Positions 53,001 through 59,053 of a stretch of 64,000 bases of DNA are shown here, one piece after another. The stretch covers positions 1 through 64,000 of IMG/VR virus record IMGVR_UViG_3300031758_000027; one strand, 5' to 3'. The notes under the pieces are model-generated. The model was not told the origin of the DNA and did no database searches. It saw nothing but the letters and a program-made list of their open reading frames with translations. Source of the stretch: a virus. Made by a program: the position numbers and the translations under genes. The stretch's first letter is position 1, and each line of letters opens with the position of its first letter.

Positions 53001-54410
53001 GTAACTAACGCTACTTCCATTTCATCAACATTTACTGGATCATTACAAGGTACGGCAAGTTGGGCTGTAAACGCAACAAATTCTACAACAGCTTCATACG
53101 TAGCAGCAGCAGGAAACAACAATGAGATTCAATATAATAAAGCAGGTTCATTTGCAGCAACTGCAAGTTTTTCGTTCATACATACAAGTCAAAGTTTGCA
53201 ACATGGCGAAACTACGGTAGCATCTGGTTTATATTCACATGCAGAAGGATATATTACAACAGCGGTTGGTAATTATTCACACACTGAAGGTAGTGTTACA
53301 TCGACTGGTGGAACAAATGGATATTTAGCAACATCGGTAACTGCAGGCACGGCATCATTATCTGCATCATATGGAGACATTGCATTTTATTTTGCAAATG
53401 GATCATATTTGTATCTAGATGATACATTATATGATTATTCATATGGTACAACAGCTGTTGTTATAGATTCTGCATCGTTTGATGGTGCTTCAACGTTAAT
53501 TTTTCTACAAGATCCTTCCATAACAACTACCACAGCAGTTGTTGGCGATCTAGATAATGCTCCGGTTAGTTGGATTGGAGACCAACCATATGCTGCTCAA
53601 CACGCTCATGCAGAAGGTACAAATTCAACTGCATTAGGACAATATTCACACGCTGAGGGTAATAGTGTATTTTCTATAGGATTATCATCGCATGCTGAAG
53701 GTAGGGGTTCATGTGCAGCTGGAAACTATTCTCATGCTGAAGGGCTTAACACTCGTGCACTTGGTACGTATTCACACGCCGAAGGACGTGACACTACTAC
53801 AATTGGAGAGGCATCTCACGCCGAAGGATTTTCAACACGCACCATTGGATTATATTCTCATGCTGAAGGTCAAAGTACAATTGCGCTAGGAGATTACTCG
53901 CATGCGGAAGGACTTGGAACAATTGCATCTGGGTCAGGACAACTAGTTATTGGACAATACAATCAACATGGCAATACTACATCACTTTTTGTTATAGGTG
54001 CCGGCGCGAATGATTCTACAAGAGCTGATGTATTTAGAGTTAGTACAACCACTGTTGATGTATTGGGTAATTTAAGTGTAACTTCTGGTATTACCGGTTC
54101 ATTGCAAGGTACAGCTAGCTTTGCTACTTCTGCATCATATGCTGCAACCGCTTCATATGTTAACGGAATGGTTGTAAAATCTGGAGTTGCAAAAGGAAAT
54201 AGTTTTTCTGGAACTCCGTTAATTTATACAGTAACATTTGCAACACAATTTCCAGGTACATATACAGTAACTGTAACAGGAGGAGATGCTAGATCATGGA
54301 CCGTTCAAGATGTCGGCCCTGCTGGATTTAAAATTAATTCAAATAGCTCTGTTGCAATTACTAACGATGTATTTTGGCAAGCAATTCGTACGGGTGAATT
54401 TAACATGTAA
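50034..54410 (+). CDS. Giant tail fibre with beta-helix units and YadA-like HAEG repeats
   Basis: 1458 aa from a GTG start (AGGGAAAA upstream). The N-terminus MANEFRIKNGFRSEG with VTGSLNV is a typical fibre base. Two pectin-lyase-like beta-helix segments lie near 80-150 (VQVFPGIYIEDTITVPSYVA) and 370-440 (IEVGPGRYTEKEIDLTG). Residues 1067-1299 carry ten HAEG/HTEG repeats, each about 14 residues in regular parts, as in the left-handed beta-roll head of trimeric autotransporter adhesins. Short QGTASFATSASYA stalk units follow, then a C-terminal tip (AKGNSFSGTPLIYTVTF to FWQAIRTGEFNM). The protein should be a trimeric receptor-binding fibre. Confidence 0.85.
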   Translation: MANEFRIKNGFRSEGNSEVTGSLNVSNGVTGSFSGSFFGDGSGLTGITTYVDNLVTVGLPGSETDYFSIKSAVDSIVDATATNTYTVQVFPGIYIEDTITVPSYVAVKGDSSISTVVSASNPSASIFIMSDQSMIIDMQIQGSTAPSASAIIYSSPTTPQTNAIAYVENVRFGTNYTNAKVIGTGSNGNCILQCSNVKYGGFTELNKSFDVGFHVTRTGSAGIGRMQLRNVTSTNGGVAGSDNNQIFALSDAPNCAFIVNGCLLTRAAGSALGTGFKVYNGGNLRLTGVNFQRWDKGIWAPQTGSGPSIDAIALNFENCTTDVAIEHSGSTGKVQGTDNFLKTQISLSSSLYEVGQDPRRITVGTKGADFTSISASVAYITDSSDTNRYVIEVGPGRYTEKEIDLTGKPYVSIVGSSIQTTQIFPSSSNQHLIKMGINNEVSFLTLTNAPAGYSALYIDDIGDFAQAHKVSFYDCDMCVTVISRTQDTKFYGEYLDYNGVYSTGSFVSSSNGYQALASLENYYQFPIGATGLIANYAVGGVAEMDIYAAGLIGEGDATSVAIQLENGADLQGLGMDMPGWGSAVYIPNLANSSSFNIVGSMIHDSVNYDFEILHPSASCRFQGTADHSKITNASQNFFWTFLDETDGELDITRKLSVTFADGTHTDASTLIFEGSPMGVMSGGNITISGSLTITTAAGYGYLHNMGTEVFQRIDWADTNLTLSPNTDNYIFIDETATLTANAIQPPSAHNIILGRVVTNDTGIELVDNSPYFAAHMSNALSKFNRNALGPVFAQGCIVSEDITPRQLDVTAGLYYFGENEYDPTGGSAIAFTQYYQSGSGAFGWNKSSQTLVPNNVYNSGSALVAMSASYYTKHSLYTVGRGPDEEYFLVINPSQYATLVEAENAGLPAPPTYFSDGVVALASIYVQSGSANITQIQDIRPIIGFRAAGVNASSVHGNLLGLNADDHQQYLLVNGTRAMSGNLNMGGYNVTNATSISSTFTGSLQGTASWAVNATNSTTASYVAAAGNNNEIQYNKAGSFAATASFSFIHTSQSLQHGETTVASGLYSHAEGYITTAVGNYSHTEGSVTSTGGTNGYLATSVTAGTASLSASYGDIAFYFANGSYLYLDDTLYDYSYGTTAVVIDSASFDGASTLIFLQDPSITTTTAVVGDLDNAPVSWIGDQPYAAQHAHAEGTNSTALGQYSHAEGNSVFSIGLSSHAEGRGSCAAGNYSHAEGLNTRALGTYSHAEGRDTTTIGEASHAEGFSTRTIGLYSHAEGQSTIALGDYSHAEGLGTIASGSGQLVIGQYNQHGNTTSLFVIGAGANDSTRADVFRVSTTTVDVLGNLSVTSGITGSLQGTASFATSASYAATASYVNGMVVKSGVAKGNSFSGTPLIYTVTFATQFPGTYTVTVTGGDARSWTVQDVGPAGFKINSNSSVAITNDVFWQAIRTGEFNM
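53232..53930 (+). repeat. HAEG repeats (YadA-like head)
   Basis: Ten copies of (S)HAEG or HTEG, mostly 14 residues apart, such as YSHAEGNSVFSIGLSSHAEG. A non-repetitive insert of about 85 residues separates the first two copies from the other eight. Confidence 0.85.
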
Positions 54411-54412
54411 AG

Positions 54413-54425
54413 ATATTTATAATAT
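54413..54425 (+). promoter_or_regulatory. Late-promoter-like motif abutting a start codon
   Basis: ATATTTATAATAT ends directly at the ATG at 54426; a transcript from it would be leaderless. Confidence 0.4.
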
Positions 54426-55148
54426 ATGCCTATATTTTATACAGACTCTGGTAGTATTACAAATTTAACCGTAGCATCTCTCGATGCAACGGGATCATTA
54501 CAAGGTACGGCAAGTTTTGCTACAACAGCACAAAACTTATTAGGATCAGTAACCACCGCGTCAACTGCTTCATTTGTTACTGCATCTGGAGTATATGGGC
54601 CATATGGTGCAAACTCAGTAGTGTCAGCTTCATTTGCAGTATCAGCATCATGGGCACCAGGAGGCGGCGGAGGCACTACATTTGCTGCCGGTAACATTAA
54701 CAATAGAGTAATAACAGCGACCGGTACAACACCAGAGTTAAATGGCGAATCTAATCTAACATTTGATGGTTCAACATTAGCAGTTACTGGTAATGTAACA
54801 GCAAACAGTTTTACGGGATCACTACAAGGAACAGCTTCATTTGCAGTATCAGCATCATGGGCACCAGGGGGTGGCGGAGTAACTATAAATAATAACACAG
54901 ATAATTACTTAGTAACAGCAACTGGAACTGCAGCAACTTTGAATGGAGAATCTAATGCAACTTTTGATGGATCTACATTAGCAGTAACCGGCAATGTTAC
55001 AGCAAATTCATTTACCGGTTCACTACAAGGAACAGCTTCATTTGCGTTAACAGCATCATATGCATTAAATTCAACACCTTCAGCAGGAACGGATTTTGGT
55101 AAAGTTATAGCTATAACACAAACAATGTATCCATTTTCTGGATTTTGA
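54426..55148 (+). CDS. Small tail-fibre protein with internal duplication
   Basis: 240 aa, built almost wholly from fibre repeats. The unit TATGTxxxLNGES, FDGSTLAVTGNVTANSFTGS, LQGTASFA occurs twice, and the segment ASFAVSASWAPGGGG also occurs twice. At DNA level a 37-base stretch is repeated exactly 207 bases apart. Such a protein may be a stalk or connector between a larger fibre and the glycine-rich adhesins downstream, or a recombination reservoir. It ends with a short unique tail (VIAITQTMYPFSGF). Its stop overlaps the next promoter motif. Confidence 0.7.
   Translation: MPIFYTDSGSITNLTVASLDATGSLQGTASFATTAQNLLGSVTTASTASFVTASGVYGPYGANSVVSASFAVSASWAPGGGGGTTFAAGNINNRVITATGTTPELNGESNLTFDGSTLAVTGNVTANSFTGSLQGTASFAVSASWAPGGGGVTINNNTDNYLVTATGTAATLNGESNATFDGSTLAVTGNVTANSFTGSLQGTASFALTASYALNSTPSAGTDFGKVIAITQTMYPFSGF
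54625..54661 (+). repeat. 37-base exact direct repeat, copy 1
   Basis: Identical to 54832-54868; encodes ASFAVSASWAPG in the small fibre protein. Confidence 0.85.
54832..54868 (+). repeat. 37-base exact direct repeat, copy 2
   Basis: Identical to 54625-54661, offset 207 bases (69 codons), in the same reading frame. Confidence 0.85.
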
Positions 55149-55161
55149 TATTTATAATAAA
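55148..55161 (+). promoter_or_regulatory. Late-promoter-like motif overlapping a stop codon
   Basis: ATATTTATAATAAA begins in the TGA of the small fibre gene; AAAAAAGAAAAA precedes the ATG at 55179. Confidence 0.55.
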
Positions 55162-55178
55162 ATAAAAAAGAAAAAATT

Positions 55179-55631
55179 ATGCCAGCAAATACAAGTCCAA
55201 TATTCGCATTAACACCAAATGTAGGTGAAGCAAAAATTACAACAACTGCAGCTAACGTTAGTTCTGCTGGAGGAGGTACGGTGGGTACAGATATATTTCT
55301 TGCATTTAGTGCCGGAGCAAACGGAAGTTTTGTACAACGTGTAAGATTTATACCAGTAGCATCAGCTGCAGCAGTTAACTCTGTTGCAACTACACTTCGA
55401 GTATTTTTAAGCTCAGTGAACACAGGAACTACCACCGATTCAGATACCAATCTATTAGCAGAAATTTCAGTACCAATTATTTCAACAGCAAACTCAACTA
55501 ATGCAGTTTCATACTATGAAATACCATTAAACATAGCAATACCATCAAGTCATTATATATTAGTTTCTCAACATATTGCACAAACTACCAACCAACGATG
55601 GCAAGCAACAGTATTTGGTGGTGATTATTAA
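55179..55631 (+). CDS. Small beta-rich fibre-associated protein
   Basis: 150 aa. The sequence (PIFALTPNVGEAKITT, then NGSFVQRVRFIPVA, and at the end HYILVSQHIAQTTNQRWQAT) is a single predicted beta-sandwich. I have an impression of similar proteins beside fibre genes in other phages, but know no function. It has its own promoter motif and lies 16 bases before the first glycine-rich adhesin, so it may be a fibre adaptor or chaperone. No catalytic residues stand out. Confidence 0.65.
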   Translation: MPANTSPIFALTPNVGEAKITTTAANVSSAGGGTVGTDIFLAFSAGANGSFVQRVRFIPVASAAAVNSVATTLRVFLSSVNTGTTTDSDTNLLAEISVPIISTANSTNAVSYYEIPLNIAIPSSHYILVSQHIAQTTNQRWQATVFGGDY

Positions 55632-55647
55632 TTAGTAAGAAATAGTT

Positions 55648-56664
55648 ATGTTTTTCGGAAATTCACCATCAGACTTTGGATTTTTACCTCCTAGCTTTAA
55701 AGGTGATGTGCAAGTATTTACTCCAACAGGAATAGCTCCTACGCAAACTCAAAACTGGCAGACTTGGACTAAACCAAAAGGAACATCAATGGTATATATG
55801 ATGTGTATCGGAGGTGGTGGAGGTGGTGGTGGAGGTTTTTCGGCTGCTACTGGCAATGCTAGAGGAGGCGGCGGCGGTGGCGGAAGTGGTGCTATAACTA
55901 CTTTATTACTCCCTGCTATTTTAATACCAGATTCATTAAAAATTTCAGTAGGTGCTGGTGGTCAAGGTGGAATATCTTCTAGCCCAGCACTTTCAGGTGG
56001 TCCATCGTATATATCATTAGGTTCATCATTAACAACGGGAATTTCAAATCCTAATTTAATATTACGAGCACTAGGAGGCACTAATGGAGGTACTGGTACG
56101 TCATTGCAAGGTGGCGGTGGCGGTGCTGCCGGTACCGTAACAACAATAGCCGTCCATGGACCTATAAGCAAACTAGGATTCTTCCCAGGTAATGGAAATG
56201 CGTTAAATGCAGGATTTGCGGGACAATCTGGAACTGCTGGAGGTGCACAAACTGGGGCTAATGGTACGGCTATAACTGCCGTATTTAACGTATCACCGCT
56301 TAGCGGAGGTAGTGGCGGTGCGGGAGTTGGTACTACTGCAAACACCGGATTTGCTGGGGGGAATATTTCTTTACAGGCAGTAGTGAGTTTTGATGATGGA
56401 AATTTTACCCCATCAGCTAATAAAATAACCGGCGGAACGGCAGGTAACGCGACCATTATTGGAGGAAATGGAAGCGCAGGAATAAAATCACTTAAACCAT
56501 TTTTAAATACTGGAGGAAGTGGAGGTGGATCTGCTTCTAATCAAGTTGGAGGTGATGGCGGCATCGGTGGCTACGGCTGCGGCGGAGGTGGAGGTGGTGG
56601 CGGCACTACCGGAGGTAGGGGCGGCAATGGTGGTGATGGTTTAGTAATGATAGTAAGCTGGTAA
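55648..56664 (+). CDS. Glycine-rich adhesin 1
   Basis: 338 aa, first of three tandem paralogues. The N-terminal 60 residues (FFGNSPSDFGFLPPSFKGDV, then QTWTKPKGTSMVYMMCI) form an attachment domain shared by all three. Long poly-Gly blocks follow (IGGGGGGGGGF; RGGGGGGGSG), alternating with variable Ala/Thr/Asn-rich segments, and a constant end (GCGGGGGGGGTTGGRGGNGG, then DGLVMIVSW). Phage tip adhesins such as gp38 of Salmonella phage S16 use packed polyglycine helices to display variable loops, and this layout looks alike. Local GC is raised by GGN codons. Minus-strand Pro-rich ORFs here are shadows. Confidence 0.75.
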   Translation: MFFGNSPSDFGFLPPSFKGDVQVFTPTGIAPTQTQNWQTWTKPKGTSMVYMMCIGGGGGGGGGFSAATGNARGGGGGGGSGAITTLLLPAILIPDSLKISVGAGGQGGISSSPALSGGPSYISLGSSLTTGISNPNLILRALGGTNGGTGTSLQGGGGGAAGTVTTIAVHGPISKLGFFPGNGNALNAGFAGQSGTAGGAQTGANGTAITAVFNVSPLSGGSGGAGVGTTANTGFAGGNISLQAVVSFDDGNFTPSANKITGGTAGNATIIGGNGSAGIKSLKPFLNTGGSGGGSASNQVGGDGGIGGYGCGGGGGGGGTTGGRGGNGGDGLVMIVSW

Positions 56665-56673
56665 GGTAAATAT

Positions 56674-57696
56674 ATGCAATTTGGGAAGTCACCATCAGAT
56701 TTTGGATTCTTAACATCTCAATTTAACGGGGATGTTCAGATGTTTTTTTCAACAGGAGTAACATCTACAGCAACACAGAATTGGCAACAATGGATTAAAC
56801 CAAAAGGTGTTACTATGGTTTATATGCTTTGTATCGGTGCCGGTGGCGGCGGTGGTGGCGGTAGAAGTGGTGCATCAAATACGACTCGAGGAGGTGGTGG
56901 TGGTGCTGGGGGCGCCGGAGTTACTACTTTAATGGTACCTGCGATTTTTCTTCCAAATGCATTAAAAATTTCAGTAGGTGCTGGTGGAGCTGGCGGCGAT
57001 GCTAATAACGCCGGTAACTCTGGAAATTCTTCATATATATCGTTAGGTACAGGTGTTGGTTCTGGACTAGTAATACCTAACTTAATATTACAAGCAAATC
57101 CAAGTACAGGGGGCGGTGCTGGTACAACTGCAGCCGCTGGCGGACTTGGAGGCGGCGGATCTGCTGTAACAATTGCTTCACTAGGGCCTATAGGAAAGGC
57201 AGGATTATTTTCTGCAACAATATTAGCTACAAATGCCGGATATGCAGGTCAAAATGGTGCCGCCGGCGGTGTCCATACCGGAGCAGTTGGCGCTAGTTTT
57301 GCTAATGCATGGGCTTCAATATCAACCACTCCTGGATCGGGCGGCGCCGGAATTAATACCCCAGCTCAGGCAGGATTTGCTGGTGGAAATATAAGTATAT
57401 CTGGACCTACAGCTGTAGATTATGCCGGCGGAACAATTACACCTGCTACTAATCTTTTAGTTGGTGGAACAGCGGGTTCAGCCGGTGTCCCTGGAGGAAA
57501 CGGTAGTCCTGGAATTAAATTATGGAGGCCATTCTTAAACACCGGTGGCACTGGAGGAGGATCTTCTGATAATGCAGCCGGAGGCAATGGTGGTGATGGG
57601 GGATATGGTTGTGGTGGAGGTGGAGGCGGAGCTGGTACTACCGGAGGTCGTGGAGGTAACGGTGGTGATGGTTTAGTAGTAATTATTAGTTGGTAA
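56674..57696 (+). CDS. Glycine-rich adhesin 2
   Basis: 340 aa. Same plan as adhesin 1, with nearly the same first 60 residues (SPSDFGFLTSQFNGDVQMFF, then WIKPKGVTMVYMLCIG) and the same last 45 (GYGCGGGGGGAGTTGGRGGN, then GDGLVVIISW). The central segments between poly-Gly blocks differ in sequence and in the spacing of loops, as expected if these loops face the receptor. It starts 9 bases after adhesin 1, with AAGG upstream, so the three are one operon. It could be used together with, or instead of, its neighbours on the fibre tip. Confidence 0.75.
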   Translation: MQFGKSPSDFGFLTSQFNGDVQMFFSTGVTSTATQNWQQWIKPKGVTMVYMLCIGAGGGGGGGRSGASNTTRGGGGGAGGAGVTTLMVPAIFLPNALKISVGAGGAGGDANNAGNSGNSSYISLGTGVGSGLVIPNLILQANPSTGGGAGTTAAAGGLGGGGSAVTIASLGPIGKAGLFSATILATNAGYAGQNGAAGGVHTGAVGASFANAWASISTTPGSGGAGINTPAQAGFAGGNISISGPTAVDYAGGTITPATNLLVGGTAGSAGVPGGNGSPGIKLWRPFLNTGGTGGGSSDNAAGGNGGDGGYGCGGGGGGAGTTGGRGGNGGDGLVVIISW

Positions 57697-57700
57697 ATGT

Positions 57701-58681
57701 ATGTTTTTTGGAAACTCATCTTCAGATTTTGGTTTTTTACCGTCTCAATTCAAAGGAGACGTGCAAATGTTTTTTGCATCAGGCAGACCCACATCCGCAA
57801 CACAGAATTGGCAGACTTGGACTAAACCACGTGGCATTACCATGATGTATATACTCTGCATTGGCAGTGGTGGTGGCGGTGGTGGTGGTCAATCAGCTGC
57901 TGGTAACAAAGGCGGTGGTGGTGGTGGATCATGCGGCGGTATTACTTCTATCATAATTCCAACAGTTTTTATTCCGGATTCATTAAAAATTTATGTAGGC
58001 ATCGGCGGTAATGGTGGAGATGCTGGTAATGGGGGTAGTAGCGGTACCTCAACCTTTGTGACATTAGGAGCAGGATTATCTGGGGGTACAACAGTACCTA
58101 GTGTAATAGTATCAGCAAATGGAGGAAACGCGGGCGGCGCTGGTAACGGAGGAACAGCTGGAGCAGCACCTGGAGCAACAGGTATAGCTAATAATGGTCC
58201 AATATCAAAGTTAGGATTTTTTTCAAATACCGGAACTGCCGGTAATGCTGGATATGCAGGACAAATAGGAACTGCTGGAGGAAGTTCAGGTACTCCAAAT
58301 GCTGTTAATTTAACTGCACTATGGAATCTAAGTCCTTTAACTGGCGGTACAGGTGGAGGCGGTGCTACAAATTCTACCAGCGGAACAGGTGGCGGAATAA
58401 TCTTACCAGGAGCTGTTGATTCTGAAGGAAGTGGTATTTATCTTCCTAGCAACACTTTAGCTGGAGGCGCTGCCAACGGCGGTAATGGAAATCCCGGAAT
58501 CAGATCACTTAAACCGTTTTTACATACCGGAGGTACCGGGGGAGGAAGTATTGCATCTGGTACAGGTGGACAAGGAGGAAACGGAGGAATCGGTTGTGGT
58601 GGCGGTGGTGGTGGAGCTGGTACTACTGGTGGTAGAGGTGGAAATGGTGGTGATGGATTAGTATTAATTGTATGTTGGTAA
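57701..58681 (+). CDS. Glycine-rich adhesin 3
   Basis: 326 aa, the third paralogue. The attachment domain (SSSDFGFLPSQFKGDVQMFF, then TKPRGITMMYILCIG) and C-terminal block (GCGGGGGGAGTTGGRGGNGG, then DGLVLIVCW) match the other two. The middle is shorter and lacks some loops. The ATG lies four bases after the preceding stop with no good ribosome-binding site, so it may be translated by re-initiation at a lower level. No promoter motif separates the three copies. Confidence 0.75.
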   Translation: MFFGNSSSDFGFLPSQFKGDVQMFFASGRPTSATQNWQTWTKPRGITMMYILCIGSGGGGGGGQSAAGNKGGGGGGSCGGITSIIIPTVFIPDSLKIYVGIGGNGGDAGNGGSSGTSTFVTLGAGLSGGTTVPSVIVSANGGNAGGAGNGGTAGAAPGATGIANNGPISKLGFFSNTGTAGNAGYAGQIGTAGGSSGTPNAVNLTALWNLSPLTGGTGGGGATNSTSGTGGGIILPGAVDSEGSGIYLPSNTLAGGAANGGNGNPGIRSLKPFLHTGGTGGGSIASGTGGQGGNGGIGCGGGGGGAGTTGGRGGNGGDGLVLIVCW

Positions 58682-58731
58682 TATTTGGTTCTTAACAAAA
58701 CATTTCTTATTATATCAAGAAAAGGTTACGT

Positions 58732-59001
58732 ATGACAAGAAAACTAGACAAAGAACACTTAGATGCAATACAAGATCTGCGAACACGCTTTGCAGAAAAC
58801 GCCGGATGGTTAGGTAATGTATCAATTGAATTGAAACTTATTGAACGCCAACGCGAACAAATAGAAGCACGTTATGATGAATTGATGTCGCAATTTGATC
58901 GACTTCGAGAAGAAGAGTCTCAATTAATTGAAACACTTAAAGAACGATACGGCGACGGACAAATTGATATATCTTCTGGAACATTTACTCCTAGTGTGTA
59001 G
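58732..59001 (+). CDS. Small coiled-coil protein before the sheath gene
   Basis: 89 aa. Almost entirely a charged helix (LDAIQDLRTRFAENAGWLGN, then QREQIEARYDELMSQFDRLR), ending in a short polar tail (SSGTFTPSV). It has AAAAGG upstream and no promoter motif. I do not recognise a function. A tail-assembly chaperone or a stalk-binding factor for the fibres would fit the place between adhesins and sheath. Confidence 0.65.
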   Translation: MTRKLDKEHLDAIQDLRTRFAENAGWLGNVSIELKLIERQREQIEARYDELMSQFDRLREEESQLIETLKERYGDGQIDISSGTFTPSV

Positions 59002-59019
59002 GTCAGCACATCGTTTTAT

Positions 59020-59033
59020 ATATTTATACTAAA
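59020..59033 (+). promoter_or_regulatory. Late-promoter-like motif of the sheath gene
   Basis: ATATTTATACTAAA, 34 bases (5' end to ATG) before 59054; followed by AAAGGAG. Confidence 0.6.
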
Positions 59034-59053
59034 CAAATCAAAGGAGTAATTTA

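Noticed and set aside
53232-53930. HAEG repeats as a CRISPR-like or satellite DNA array
   Set aside because: The repeat is at protein level; DNA units vary at third positions and there are no constant DNA repeats or unique spacers.
55962-57719. Long minus-strand Pro-rich ORFs opposite the glycine-rich adhesins
   Set aside because: They are the codon complement of GGN-rich genes (GGN on + reads as Pro codons on -), have no ribosome-binding sites and lie fully inside strong + genes.
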